64,000 nucleotides of DNA from Branchiostoma belcheri (GCF_001625305.1 NW_017802425.1:867882-931881); one strand, 5' to 3'; numbered from the stretch's first letter, positions 34,500 to 48,083 are shown. A program made the numbers and translations. The notes: generated by a model not told the origin, from the letters alone.

Positions 34500-37400
34500 C
34501 CACGCATTGCGCCCGCAAAACAACTTTATTTTGTCTTTAATATCTAATATCTAATCAAAAACATAAGTTTACATTAAAGGAAATTCTTGTCTACACATTT
34601 GGCAATTAATCTCAACGCAAAATATCACAACTTCAGGTGAAGATATCCGCTTTGTCGATATCATGGAAACATATTTATCCGCCATTTTGTTACTATGTGC
34701 TGTCATGGCTGTAGGACTTTGACAAACCCGTGAGATGTTACCAAGCAAGTAAAAACAGATTCACAAACGTTCATGCGATAATTTTGCTCTAGAAAGTCAA
34801 ACTTTATTATTTAAGTATCATAACGCACGTACAGGAGTGATGTAAGGCTGTTGACTGTGGGATTTTGGAGGACTTCTGCTTGACAGACAGGTACATGTAC
34901 TAGGTCCTGTCAACATTGTGTCAACTAGGTCCAGTTGTGTTCAGCACCTTTGTCATATTTTGACGAGGTGTTTCTGAATAACAAAACCTTTGACACCAGT
35001 GCAGTATAAGTTTAGACATAAGGACTGAAGAGCAACAGCACCAAGCAGTGTGATAACTAGAGATTGTATCGCCTCGTTTTTCCTTCTGCGTGCGTTTTTT
35101 TTTTTGCATTCCTATACATTCTCTTAAGTCTTGGAAACTTTTACTAGTTCATACATCCTAAATCTGATATCACCCGTTTAACACTTATCTTATCTGAGAG
35201 CCGTGTATTTATAGACAGGTGTTCAATACTCAGGAGTCAGGTATAAACAAGAGAAATACACGGAAATGAAGAGTGGGAAATGTTAGCTGCATTTTTGCGG
35301 ACAAATGTGTCCAAACAGTACAAACTGTACCTATAATCCTCATCAGTTCTGTATAACTACTACACCTTATCTTTACCTCCCCATTTGTGTTCCTGTAGAC
35401 TTATATCACTCCGACACTATAGCTAAACGGTATATTATATCAAAATAACTGCAGTACATTTACTTTTGAAATACCAAAATAAAGCTAACTACGTACAGAT
35501 GTACAATAACCAGTCTCTCGGCTTACATGTCGTGGTTGCACAAAGAAACGTATGTTCAGAGAACTAAACCAACAGTGTCGGCATTGAAGGAAAGCAGACC
35601 TGTATAAGTAGAAAAGTAAACTGTCCATTCCTGTCCTAACAGAAATATTACAATCACTGTGTTGCACATATGTCCATAAACAGCATTTTTGTTACATCAA
35701 CTTTGTAACACGACTTGTGTGCTCCATTCAGGCAGCCGCAAACTATGAAATCTTCGGAAACTATTATCAAACACAACTGAAAAATGTGTGTAGTATGCCG
35801 ACTTATGTTTGGAAACAGTGCTAGCTAGGGAAAATATTTATTTACCTGTCTGTTTTTTAGGACTACAAACACAGGTACGTTTGTGTACTGTCCGAACCGG
35901 AGAGTGTCAAATTCATACAGACAAAGACAGTAAAGTCTGCTATAGTCTGGTGATTTGGAGAAATGAGTAGATATTTTATTTTCTCCATTGCAAGCTTTTT
36001 GTGGCTGTGTATCGTGAACAATCGGCCCCTTAAGATTTAAAAGACAAGCAGCAGGGATTGAATGAGTGACAGGTAACAGCGAGCAAGGCAAAAAGTAGAA
36101 GTTTAAAGGAAAGTATGGCGGAACAGAACACTAGCCACTGAGTGTATGCTATAAACGAGCCCCTTCTACAGGCAGAAAAACAGTGGGGGAACAACTCTAC
36201 ATGACATGTTTCCAACTGGTGAAGCAGCAGTGAAGTTCAGTTCAAAATAAAATAAAAGAATCTAAAACACGGCAGATAGAGGCTCACCTGGCGACTAGTT
36301 TCCCTGTGTTTATTTATAGATCAGCTTCTTTTTGCACCAAACAGATAAAATCTCGTGTTTTTTGTAAAATTGTTTTCCCGTACGTGTCGCAATAGTACTC
36401 ATCTATCCACTGCTTTTGACAACATTCACACAACGGACAGTAGCGAGCTAAATATAAGGTACTTGTCATGAGATTAAGCAGAGAATCTTTTCCATGTATG
36501 GAAAATTACGTGTGTAAAAATAGAGACAGCAGACGGTGTGTGGCTGGCAGGTGCATTGTTGGGAACTCTTATGCGGCATTTTCTCCATATGTGTTAGCGG
36601 GTGATCTTGACATAAAATCATGATATATAAAAGTCCTATGAAATGCTAGCACGACTCTTCACATGCGTGCGAACTCCTTTTCATGTGATTGCGGTGCCTC
36701 GATATGTTGCATTTTACTGTGGAACAGAAATTATTGTTTTCCTGCAAAACATATAGAAAGCAAAGCTCTATATATAGAGTTCTTAGGGTTATGTATTGCA
36801 TGGTTATACCTATACTAAAGTGGAAGGTACGTTTGCATCTCATGAATATATACTATTAAAGTATATTTTCTTTCCCGATTGTTGAACCTTTTGAAGTATA
36901 CTTCTACAGTGTTACTACTAGTTATAACAATGTGTTGATCTGTGATGTTTCAAAACATTGTCTTAGAGTTCTTTGGAACAGCAAAATGAATGTGCAGGTG
37001 TGTCAAACCGGCCCCTTATCGGGCACAGCATCGCATCGAGTTTACAGAGAAAGAAAAAAACTTTACATTGAAAACAACAGGAGATATGGAGAGTATTCAT
37101 AGTATAAAGGTATAACTAGAATGTTTAAAGGTATAACTCGAATCCTAGATTTGGTGTTCTCTTTTGCCAGAGAAAACGTCTTATGTACCCACCTGCAAGG
37201 AGACATCTAAATCACATTAAATATTTCTACATTTACGGTTGCTGCCTACCAGTTATCTACTGAGTATCATAGACACTGGTGGGGCCACCGCCGGTCTTCC
37301 TGAAGTCATGTATGGTTCTTGATGAGAACCGGAACCAAAATGTTTTAAAGAAATGACAAGCGATATTCGTCAACGGTATGTTTCTTTTTCTCCCCACCAA

Positions 37401-40400
37401 AACACTTATGTTGGCGTAGATAATACTGTAGAATGACGACATTCTTATAAAATGTTCTGAAAGATGAAACACTGCTCATGGAAGACCATAAACCCCTTTA
37501 TCAAGAGCGTGCTAAAGTGTCTTTGACTCATTGAAGACAACTTCCATTAAAAAAGATGCTGTTGATGAGAGTCTTTGTTGCAACAATATCTGTTCCAACA
37601 AATTGGTCCCTTTTTGTTTCAACAATGTATCGACTAGCTAATATCTTGACATTACTTACAACACTGAGACATGACGATGTATTTGCAAACAAACCTAGGC
37701 TATCGAAGACAGTTCATGTGAGACCAGTAACCTGATTGTGATGACCACTACTGTACGGATGGGGCAGCGATGATCCATGTAGTTTCTGCAGTAAAGTTTT
37801 GACCAAAACGCTGTCCTCCATCTGCATGCGCGCTACCGTCTGTTGTTAGTCAGCAAGCTGGATTATCCTTAGTTTTAATAGACACTTGCAGCATTCCCTC
37901 CACCCTGCAGTGACCGATAAGACAGTATAAAACGACAATAGACGCTTCTGAACTGTCAGCTACAACATTGTTCAAGGCTTTATCGTCATTTTTCACCACG
38001 GACAGAACAAAGCAACCTGCCACCACCGTGTGTAACTAATGGCGACTGCTACTGGAGTTGGAAGGACTTTCGATATTTTTTGCGTGAATCCTTCCTGTTG
38101 GACCTGCTTGTGTTCAAACTCGTTCGTCTCCTTGCTTTCAAGGACACAAAAACTTTCTATCATTAGTCACACAGACTGGTTCCGGCGCGGTCACATTCGT
38201 CGTAGGCCGTCCAACGAGTTTGCTACCGTACATTTTCAGCAGCCGGTGACAGAAACAACCGCCGACAGGGATCTAAGACAGCCTTTTTAGCAACAAGACA
38301 GCTGAATGTTGCAGGAAACGTGCACGACTATTCCAAGAATGCCGTCAGTTTACGACGTATGGGACCGTGTCATTGGAGAAAACATGGAGGACTTTTCCTG
38401 CACTATTGTGTGTATCGTTCCTGGTGGTCCTTCTTGTTTTCGAACTCCCTCGTCTTACTAAATCTCTACTTACTCTCAATGACACCAAAACTTTCATCAA
38501 TTTTCACCAATACTGGTGAGAGAAAACAGGGATGTTTTGTCCTGTGCCACCCTGTGCAGAAGCTAAAGGAGCTATGCCTACTACCGTTCTTCCTCACTCG
38601 ACAATATGGCTGACCATTTTTCATTGAATAATTAAATTATGGCACTCCATAACGTAGTTTATTGTCCTTGTACTCAGGATCCTAACTTAGAGCTTCTAAC
38701 AACTAAACAAGAAAATGCGAGTAATCTGTTGTTTCCTCTATTCACCAACATGCGTCCTCTTGCATTGCCTCGAGTCTTCAAAAAGTGGTTGAAGACCCCG
38801 AGTTTTGCGCAGCTGAACGCTGTAGTCTTTGTAATAGTAATTCACAGGTTTTATATTCACACATATTTGGCCTCTTGTTTGCTGACTTGTTGGTCTACCT
38901 TGTTAGTCCAACAGCATTACCATGTACTGCTAAAGGAAAGGACCATCGCAATGTATAATGGTATACTGGAGAAACTGATATAAGGTACAAATACATGTCA
39001 TCGATATCATCGCCATGGACATCACACTGTCCTTACAGCGCAGTTAACGTTCAGTAAAGTTCTCAAGAAAGGTTGAAACTAATATGAAATCAAACAAGCA
39101 AACAAATCATTGTGTTTGTCGGTTCCAGGACGCCCGTGTTTCCTGGATCGTACAAAAGTCACGTGCGGTAGGTTCTTCGTTCTTGAACTTGACCCTGACG
39201 CTGACCTTGTTCCTCGGTTTTTAACAATACAGAGCGTCGCTACTGGCAGTTCCAAGGTCTTGTTTTCACCACAAATATAATCCACTATTCACATCTTGTG
39301 CAATCTACAGACTCACATACTATGTCTTTGTTCGGAAATAAAGAATTTTATGCTTAACTGCATAAAACGCACATGGACAAAATGCCAGCTTTGCCACAGA
39401 ATAAGATATACTGTATCAGTTGTATTGGTTTCCTGTGAATGCTTGGTGTTAAAGCTCTACCTCAGGAAGATAGACCTGTTTATGTTACAGTAAAAACGCA
39501 TTTCAACTCACATGGTGAAACTGCACTTCTATTTAAGAAAAAAAGGCATTGCTCAGTTTCACTGCTGAGATGACCTACTGAAGTATAAGTAAGTAGATAT
39601 GAAGTATTTCGTACTATGTACAGAATAGTTCTGGTAGTTCATAAATATGTTCGGTTATATGGTTGTTCTTACTCTAACTCACTACTGTACATGCCATGGT
39701 GCAGAGTATGTACATAACAAACACCACCAGAAACAGTTGAATCAGACTACATGCTTGCTTGTACCTTGTACTTGAGAGGAACTGGAACTAGTAGCAAGTT
39801 GTGTGGAGTCAGCTTATAGCATTATAACTCTTTAAAAACACAAGTTTTACTCCTCATAAACAATGGATATTGCAATCAATTATAGTTTTCAATAATGTTA
39901 CATTAATGTGATTTATTTTTTTCTGTAGCTAAAGGAGCTAAGTTATTTCTACTCCACTTTTATATTTCAGTTTACTTTGTTAGTCTAATATATGTTTTTT
40001 TGTCCGCGTTCCTTGTTGCTCCATGGCCCATTGAAAATCACTAAGATGGCGATATGCTGTTTCCTGGCTAAATAAACAATAAATCGATGCAAACTGTACT
40101 ATACTGTACAATACTACTGGACAACTTTGCTAATCTATCCTATATCTGGAGCCACAAAGTATTATCGACAACAGTATTTGATCTACGTTACAACGGTGTA
40201 CATATGATTTGATCTCGCTTTGGGATGAAGTACAAAGACAAGATTATTATACATAAATTTTAAACTCAATGTTAAAACATTGTTTCTGCTATTGTTTATT
40301 ATTCAATAGGCTCCTTGTCTATCATAGCAAGCATGGAAATGGAAAGGAACTTGCCCTTAAGAGACAGCATTTACAATAGTTTATCTCATTTTTGAAGTTT

Positions 40401-40480
40401 TCGTTCAAACGAAACAACAGTCTCGTCAAAGGTCGGTTCCCTGCTAGATACCCAAATGACATGTCTGTCTCCTTCCTATA
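34500..40480. other. Long AT-rich gene-free stretch
   Basis: Only short frames without motifs. It contains the repeat copy at 38225-38370 and a T-rich run near 35095. Plus frames at 38039-38983 are open in succession but Cys- and Ser-rich without conserved spacing. I see no exon that I would defend. Confidence 0.55.
38225..38370. repeat. Second copy of the 25.7-kb repeat
   Basis: See the shared words given for 25690-25880. The homology appears to start near CATTTTCAGCAGCCGGTGAC and fade past GACGTATGGGACC. It overlaps an open plus-strand frame at 38039-38290 that has no recognisable domain. Confidence 0.6.
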
Positions 40481-40487
40481 CAAACAC

Positions 40488-40527
40488 AGTGGTGGCGCAC
40501 TCTAGACTTCAGTTGATGCCACCACTA
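40488..40527. repeat. Shorter relative of the 49.8-kb palindromic element
   Basis: AGTGGTGGC (40488-40496) and GCCACCACT (40518-40526) enclose 21 bases with GCACTC and GTTGAT, words shared with the 49.8-kb copy. The internal part is about 18 bases shorter. Confidence 0.55.
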
Positions 40528-41026
40528 AACATATATCCAGCAAACATGAAGACAGTGAGGATATGATAATTAACTAAAGGAAAATGGAAAATATAACAAA
40601 GTAGTTTTAAAAGCACAAGTCCAACCCAATCGAATGACCAAAATACGTAATAGTACATAGCAAACTCATATCCGCATTGCCATATACTTTGTTGAGACTT
40701 GTAAATGATTTCTGTTGAAATAATATGAATCATTGTCGAACCAGAGAGCATCACTAACAACATGAAAGTAACTTCGAGAGAAGATTTTTTATGGGCATTT
40801 TTTTTCATTTGATTATTCTTAAATTGTATTTTGTGCGTGGATGGACATCTTGTAAGATCCGCCTTCCATCGATATACGATGACAATACCAGGCCTTTGTT
40901 GAATTCGATTAAAAGAAAAAGAAAATGCGAACTGTAAGTGAGGACAGTAAACAATGTATGTTGGACAGTCACGGCCTGATAGGTCTGACAGCGACTGACC
41001 GCTGGTCACTGAAGGCAATGACCACA

Positions 41027-41214
41027 TTGGTCTGTATGTTGGTCTGTATGTTGGTCTGTATGTTGGTCTGTATGTTGGTCTGTATGTTGGTCTGTATGTT
41101 GGTCTGTATGTTGGTCTGTATGTTGGTCTGTATGTTGGTCTGTATGTTGGTCTGTATGTTGGTCTGTATGTTGGTCTGTATGTTGGTCTGTATATTGGTC
41201 TGCTGGGCTACGTT
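41027..41214 (+). repeat. 12-bp minisatellite, about 15.7 near-perfect copies
   Basis: The unit is TTGGTCTGTATG, repeated head to tail with a single visible substitution in the penultimate copy (TATATTGG). Because 12 is a multiple of three, the array is open in several frames on both strands and would encode (MLVC)n on plus or (NIQT)n on minus. I take those frames as by-products. The high identity implies recent expansion, so length polymorphism is likely. Confidence 0.95.
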
Positions 41215-44200
41215 TGATACATAATGTACTTTATACATTTCTTTATACGATAATGTTAATTAACATTATGCTATGTGCCTGGAAAAGTGGGACCAGTGCA
41301 AGCAAAGAAACAAATGGTTCCTGGGCGTGTAGTCCAACCAACTCCAAAGTCAAGCAAAAGCAACCTTTGCTGCGATACCCAAAAGCAACCTGGATACTTG
41401 GAGCTTTGTTGGGGCTCAAAGTGATCTCGATGTAGATTCTTATTGAAAGGCCTAAACCCTGCAATTACCAGAATCAATTGAAGTCAACATGGCAATATAG
41501 ACAATGTTGTCTATATATAACAAAAACAGCAAAATGTTAACGTAGAGGTAATGTACACCAACAACAAGACACTCAAGCACACTTATTTTGCACTTGGAAA
41601 TGTTGATTTCCGATGCGTACCTGTGACCAGGATCATGTCATACAATAATCACACAAATCGCCTTGTGGTACTGTTCTAGAGGACGGTGGCACCAACATAG
41701 TGAAAGTTAGAGGCAATATTCTGTATAAGTAAAGCTCCTCAGATGCCACTGCTCCAAACGGTATATCTACCTTCCTTGATGCGGTGTTTAAGGGCAAACT
41801 ATAACCACCATAACTTTACTGTAATACGTAATATTTAAATATCAGGTGATCCCTCAAATAAAGACACCCTTGTCCTTATCTTAGTCTTCAATAATGGCGT
41901 CTATGTTTTTAAACAACGACAGATCTCTATAGTTTAGTGAATGTCTGGGAGTTTTAGGAATCATAGCAAGTTAGCATGAAATGAAACTCATAACAACATG
42001 AATATGACCCGCTATATCTCATTACAAAGGTCCGCATTGTGTTTGGAACATTTAGTGAAGCCTGCTTATTGTAAATTTAAGCTAAGTCAGTGAGAAAAAA
42101 TCTCTGGCAAGTGTCCAAACGTCTCCCTGTGAACTCTGCCATACAGACGCACAATGGGTGGACTAGTGGCCGACTGAAGCCACAAGAGGGATTCTAAAAA
42201 GTCCCTCCTTGTACCTCAATACTGTCTGACATCCGGACAGACCTCAACTCTGCATGCTTTGGACACAGTTGACCAGCTACGGCGATATCCGTCGTCTTTC
42301 CCGCAGTGGTTGGATAAGATTTACAGGGTTTGCCTAGGGGAAGGTTAGAACTGATGTTGTTTTTTAGTTGTGTCGACAAAGCGGCTTCTGACATTAAGAG
42401 TGTGAGACAAACTTCAATAGTTGGTGAGAACCTTTTTCTTGACCTCTTCCTCTCCGGAATGTTGTGTGATCAGACGCTACATTCTCAAACTGGCAAGGCA
42501 AACTATGAGTTCTGCATTGTAACGCTGCAACCTTCACAGAAACAGGCTCCGTAACTACATCTGTCAGATCTCTAGACTAACCCCTTGCTTCTGTCCTAAA
42601 ATCTTACATGGACTTTTCAGACAAAGTCGACTTTAAATTTTCCAAACATTCAATCCTGGTTTACGTAAGGCACCGTGCTTAAAAAATTGATTGAAAGCTA
42701 TATGTTTGCAGCAAAATCTATTTGGAGAATTTCACTCTTGTTTTGATACATGCTGCGTTTCTTTTTCTATCGACCTGTAACTCGACATGTAAAATTAGAG
42801 AGCATTGGACAATCCGGCAGAGAAAGAATTAAAAAAAAGCTTAGGACATAGCAGATTAAAAACAATAGGAGCGTAACTTATCACGATGGTTCATCTGAGT
42901 TGGTAAATATATTGTGGAGCAATCAAACTATTCTCCAAATGAAAAAAAAAATCGACTAGCAGGGATTTTTTCAGCTCTGTGACACTTCATCCTGTGCGGT
43001 TGGGTCAGGTAGGTAATGAAAGTCAGCTCAAAATTCCGATGAGTGCAATTCTTTCTATAATTAATTGGTACCTCCTGGACCAAGCCCATCGTCTACTGAG
43101 ACGGACGGAGGCCGATGAGTTGGAGAAGAATAGCCTAATTTTTCTGATGGATTGAAAAATGGGGAAGGAGAAAGAAGAGAAATCTGGAAGACGAGCAGGT
43201 GGCAATTGAAGTTGTTACTGCACAGAAAAAAGAACAATTTTTATGGTGTCAGAAACTTTTAGTCCGGCACAACTCCATGTTCAAACAACATAGTTTGATC
43301 ACAACATACAACTAACAATGTCTTTACCTAAACTCTGACGGTGTGAGGGATATTTTCTATTTTGTCCAGAGAAGTCGAGTAGAATCTCCCTCCCTTCCTA
43401 TTTAGCATTATAAACATTCAGTACATATTACACAGTGATATAATTATGGTGTAATACATACAAAAGAAACATTCAGTACGTATTATGGTATCTATCCATA
43501 ATCATGGTCAGTTACATGCATCTTGCTACATGGCCACAATTAGGTGGCAACATTGCCATCTTTAGTCTCATGTTCCTTACTATGATACTCATGGTGTTGG
43601 AGCCTTGCTGAAAGTTAATAAGTTACCTTTTGCAACGACATCTAAACAGCCGGTGCTGTCAGATGCAAACAACTGAAGTTTCCAGAATGTTTAGAAACTA
43701 TTGCAAATTAAAGTTGACCCACTGTATTGGCGTTCTGTTATTATGAGTTGATGTCTGGATAAACACACGTTACTCTTGTATATTGAGTTATTTTGAATTT
43801 CTTGCACTATTATGTTACCTATGATTTCTACTTATTTATGAGGTTTTGTAATTGTTTGTTTTAGTCCACCTTTGCTCTTTTTTTAAGACCATTTGTTTCC
43901 GATGATATGTTATGTCATGTCAGGATTCTCCGCCCAGGAATCATTGCAAACCGTCAGTAGGCTGCATGTATATCCTATCGAAATAAACTGAACCTGTACA
44001 TAAAAGATGATAACAGTTTTTTTACGACATTATGACTCAGCCCCACACAGGAAGCACTGCCACGAGTCTCAAGAAACTGAAGTAATTGAAAGAAACGATA
44101 GTCGCTGATATACACAATTTCCTTGTTTCAATCTGACTTCAGTCTAGTACCGATGTCGATAGGCTGAAGAAAATCAACTCTGAGGAACGAAAATGATCCA

Positions 44201-46250
44201 ATTTCATCTACAAATCACTCATTTTTATTTACCTCGTCCAAGTTTCATCTGGCCTTAGAAAACAACTAATATCACCAAGAGTATTTGTAACCCTTCTGTG
44301 TCTCTATTCCGTCATATATGGTTCTTGCTATACTTGAACTGCTATTTCCACTAGTAAAGGGGGCCTTAAAATACTATATTTTCGTCAGTATCGTAAACAA
44401 GACATCTTCTACAAGACTTTATGAAAACTTATAAATGAAGCGACAACAATAGCTAGCCAGCGCGCCCTGGCCATGGTCCCATTGTTCTACCACCCATGTT
44501 CGTACAATGTGACGTGAGTAGAACAATGTTTTGGAACACGATAAAGGGCCCTTAAACAGACACACAAGGTGATACAGAGAATGACGTCCCAGCCTGTTTA
44601 AAAGCCCCTGTCACACATCTAGGACCTTCCCACGACTTTACTCCCCGACCAGTGCCCGACGCTGGGTTGGGAGAAGTCTGGAATCCTGTGTTCTAGCTCC
44701 AGTCCATTCTTTTGGCGCATCTAAAAAGAACATTTCATTTATTTTACCAGAGGATTACACTCAGGTCTTTGGACCTGTTTTTCATGTATATCTGGGACAA
44801 TAAAATACATACAATAAATAGCACAAAAATGACACACAATAATATCAATATACATTACAATTATACGTCTATAACATTTGCCACTCAGTCCATAGGTTAA
44901 TAGATGCCAGTCACAGTGAGTTTTTGAAGTTTGATTTGAACATGACTCTCCAGAGTTTGATTTTCAATATTCATAGTCGGCTGGTGCAGGCGACTTTTAT
45001 AAACTAGTAAGCAACATCGCCGACAAACGACAGACTACTGATAACCGTCTTACTCATGACTAAGTCCCAAACATGGTCTGATCATAGCCGGCTATGTGTG
45101 ACAGGGATTAAACAAGAAATGTTATAGGCTCGAATTGACTATGAAATATTTTCTGATTATGAATTAGTCCTTTATTAAATAACAACACCAAACCCTGCTT
45201 CACAGGTGCAGTAACATTCAGCACGACGATTCTTAAACACCCTGGACCATGGAGCGTCCTCATCTCTCTCGTACACTGTCTTCAGGTGTTGAAGTGCATG
45301 TGCTTATCCTTACAAGACGATTATTGGAGGATTTGGACCTCTATCAAGACTTCACAAACTAACTTTTACAGGTTGAGAAGGGAAAGTTGGTACTTCACTG
45401 TTTATGTGTAAACACTGGGAAAAGTATTTTTTAAACTGCAGACTTATTGACGACCTTGCAATCAAGTTGACCAACACTGCATTTCTAACACCTCTAAAGC
45501 ACAAGTTTGTGATACCGAGATTACAAGTGTCCAACAAACTGCTGCAAGGGGCTTTATTATAAATAGCATGAGGATCCCGGCAGACGTCTCTATCACAGTC
45601 TAGAGCGTCTTGCCTAGTGCTGATCTGGTGACGGCTATCTGTATTGTGGCCTCAGTTTTGACAAGAATGGAGAGCTATGTGAGATGTAAAACTAAGGTTG
45701 TGCATAACTTCTAAAGTACTTTATCCAAGATAGTCTTTCAATGAAATAGACTGAAGGACCTTAACCACAATGAGGACGACACGAATTTGAATTGTGAAAT
45801 TTCATACAAGTGAAACTAATACCAGTCCCGGAATATGTTGGCACTGGTTATTCGCTCTATTATATTTATTCGATGTGTTTAGATATATGTTTATTTTAAT
45901 GAACTAAAGACTGAGGATTAAAACCGTACGGAAATTGAAGAATCTGTAACAGTAAAAAAAAGTTAACAGTATTTCTGTGACTGGTAGCACTTTTAAAAAA
46001 CATGTCTCTGTATACATGGATATTATGTTTTACACAGATTTGATCTCAGGTGATTCAAGTAGCAAATTCAAGTAGCAAATTCAAGCACATATTGGCTCAT
46101 GACAAACCCTGAATTGTACGTATATGACTATTCTTTAATATATAAATGATAGACAAATCATAGAAAACAATCATAAAACACTTCATACTATGCATATGTT
46201 TGTTATGATGTAGCTGAAGATACCATACGATGTACCTTGTGCAATTGTTG
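41215..46250. other. AT-rich gene-free stretch
   Basis: No supported gene. It includes the 3'-end-like segment at 43.8-44.0 kb. A plus-strand AATAAA at 46254-46259 in TTGTGCAATAAAGTTTACAT reads like a transcript end, but no plus-strand exon precedes it convincingly. Confidence 0.5.
43800..43995 (+). other. 3'-end-like sequence with AATAAA
   Basis: T-rich stretch followed by GGATTCTCCGCCCAGGAATC, GTAGGCTGCATGTATATCC and AATAAA at 43982-43987. It resembles the 3' end of a transcript, or the tail of a non-LTR retroelement. No coding frame precedes it, so either it is a truncated LINE tail or an orphan 3' UTR. Confidence 0.25.
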
Positions 46251-46302
46251 TGCAATAAAGTTTACATCGTAAAGATTGTCGGCCTGATCCTCGGCAATAA
46301 TG

Positions 46303-46308
46303 TTTATT
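46303..46308 (-). terminator. Polyadenylation signal after the 46.5-kb terminal exon
   Basis: AATAAA on the minus strand about 143 bases past the TAG of the exon at 46451-46762. That distance is ordinary for an animal 3' UTR. A plus-strand AATAAA lies 44 bases away at 46254-46259, so an opposing transcript may also end here. Confidence 0.4.
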
Positions 46309-46450
46309 ACATGTTTTAGAATTTTACAATGGTCAATACTGACCGAAGGAGGCCATGTGTATGTGAGAGCCATGTGTTTATGAGCATCATTGCATTACAG
46401 GTTCACTTATATGTTAGCCCTTATTGTTTAGTGAAGACAATTTTATGTTT

Positions 46451-46762
46451 CTATTTTATGTTCATATTTTTTAGTTTGTACTTGGCCTTACGGAAGTAGC
46501 TGTACTTTTTGTTGCGTGGATGAAGATTCTCTGTCTCCAAAGACTGTCCTGAGTCTCCCAGCCCGTGAGATGTCCTGAACAGCATGTGTGCAGTAAGACA
46601 AGACTTGTCATTCATCACCACCAGCCTCAGCGACGTGATATCCACAGCTTTGAGAATTGACTCAAACTTCCCAACTCCGGGGAGATCCATGGCTTCAGAC
46701 ATGTTTGTTATTCTGAGGACGAAGTCTCTGTCTAGAACCACTGGCTCATCGCCAGATTGTAT
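46451..46762 (-). CDS. Probable terminal exon of an unidentified minus-strand gene
   Basis: The frame is open from an AG acceptor (…CCGCTAG|ATACAATC, exon start 46762) to a TAG ending at 46451, about 103 codons. It contains no upstream ATG, which suits a last exon rather than an independent gene. The product begins IQSGDEPVVLDRDFVLRITN, has an amphipathic middle (ESILKAVDITSLRLVVMND) and ends in a strongly basic tail (KKYSYFRKAKYKLKNMNIK). Third-position composition looks coding, unlike the surrounding AT-rich DNA. AATAAA follows on the same strand at 46308-46303. The polypyrimidine tract before the acceptor is weak. I do not recognise the family; the alternating beta-like pattern could belong to a globular domain. 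The upstream exons should lie at higher coordinates. Confidence 0.5.
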   Translation of the reverse strand: MQSGDEPVVLDRDFVLRITNMSEAMDLPGVGKFESILKAVDITSLRLVVMNDKSCLTAHMLFRTSHGLGDSGQSLETENLHPRNKKYSYFRKAKYKLKNMNIK

Positions 46763-46907
46763 CTAGCGGTAAATATTTCTTCTCTGTAACACAATTTTTC
46801 ATAAAACGTATTTTTGTCTGGTTATTGCCTACGATGGCAACATCAGGTCGGAAACGATAACTTTGAAAGTTGGTTTGTAAAGTTTACATTGAAGAATTGA
46901 GAAGAAA

Positions 46908-47653
46908 ATGTCCAAACCTTTTAACCCAGCCAGTAAGAATGGACGCCGACGCCGTGTGGACTCACCGGGTTCAAGGTAAGAAAGGCTGTAGTCTGTAGTC
47001 TGTCTTAAAGTCTACGTGTGATAATTTTATTATCCGTTTATGTGTTATCTTTGGTAACACTTAGATCTAAAGCACTTCATCAACCTCAACTTTTGCCATA
47101 GCTGATAGAGAAGCTTGTCTGAGATGAGAACTTTTATATGAAGTGTGATGAGAATATTGTATGGCACTGCGCTGTACTCTTGTTAAGTATTGAAACGAGA
47201 ATCAAGGCAAGGTAGAATTCTCCAGTGTTTAACTTACATCTTGGCTTCAAGAAAACCGCAGCTTGTGGGCTTCTCACAAAATGCGTGTGTGCAGGTAAGA
47301 CAGTACTGCTGAGTGCGACTAACCACAGGGAAGCTTAGGGACTGTCAGAGTAGATCTGTGCTATCAGACAAACATGCACACTCCGGAACCATCAAACCTG
47401 TAAGCACACAGCAGATAAAGCAAAACACACAAAGTTTTTATTTGTAACATTTATGAAACAGCAATTGTAAAAGGTACAACGCATTGTATCTTCTGTTACA
47501 TGTATATTACAAGAAACATACTGGTGTTCTAGTTTGGGATGAGAATATGATTTTTAAAACTATTGTACTATACGCACAATAATATTTCATGTGCAGCATC
47601 TACGCTCAGCCAAGTTTGCCTTACCTCTAGCTGCCATGCTTAGTGCAAAGTTT
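46908..47653 (+). CDS. Possible tiny three-exon gene (hypothetical)
   Basis: Exon A 46908-46975 starts with ATG in good context (A at -3) and encodes a basic leader, MSKPFNPASKNGRRRRVDSP, then ends AAG|GTAAGA. Exon B 47252-47294 (43 bases) sits between an AG acceptor (…GGCTTCAAG|A) and a donor GTGCAG|GTAAGA, and keeps the frame (KPQLVGFSQNACVQ). Exon C, starting at 47597 after …CATGTGCAG, adds HLRSAKFALPLAAMLSAKF and a TAG, followed almost at once by CAATAAAT. The joined product would be about 56 residues. All joins are inferred from splice consensus only. Exon A could instead be a 5' exon that skips to later exons. It would lie inside an intron of the minus-strand gene ending at 46451. Function unknown. 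Confidence 0.27.
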
Positions 47654-48030
47654 TAGCAATAAATAGTCATCAAAGTGCAGATTTTAGTTATCTACATTAC
47701 ATTATGTGACACCCTTCCATCCACTCCAAAAGATATCTTCACGCAGTTAACGCCTAACATAAAAGTGTGTTTGAAGAGTCGGTCTTACACAAGATGAACC
47801 TGGCCCTGGTCTACTGACCCCAAAAGTATAAATAAATGTTCTTGTTTATGCTTCGTGAATGTACAAACGGTATGCTTTATATAAAAATCTGAAAATCATT
47901 TGCCGTGCACACTTCCTTCTATATTGCCATTTGTTTAGTTTAGTTTGTTGCGAATCTTGTAAATGTACAAACTTGTAAACTGGTACCCGGGAAGAAGGAT
48001 AGTGTTTCAGTCCATAGGTGTAATATATGT

Positions 48031-48083
48031 ATATAGATTCACTCATGTCTGTATCTGTCTCAGATATAGATTCACTCATGTCT
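48031..48083 (+). repeat. 20-bp direct repeat
   Basis: ATATAGATTCACTCATGTCT occurs at 48031-48050 and 48064-48083 with no mismatch, 33 bases apart. A similar micro-duplication of 13 bp (ATTCAAGTAGCAA) lies at 46052-46086. Confidence 0.8.

Noticed and set aside
38177-38200. DWFRRGHIRRR string recalling a homeodomain recognition helix
   Set aside because: The WFxNRR signature and the other homeodomain helices are missing; the surrounding frame overlaps an interspersed repeat.
40509-41027. 172-codon minus frame
   Set aside because: Long for AT-rich DNA, but it is hydrophobic low-information sequence without motif and overlaps a mini palindrome and the array edge.
40925-41224. Plus frame encoding (MLVC)n and minus frame (NIQT)n
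   Set aside because: Produced by the 12-bp tandem array, whose period is a multiple of three; not evidence of a gene.
42215-42235. AATACTGTCTGACATCC resembling the miR-200/8 seed
   Set aside because: Only the seed matches and there is no precursor-like hairpin around it.
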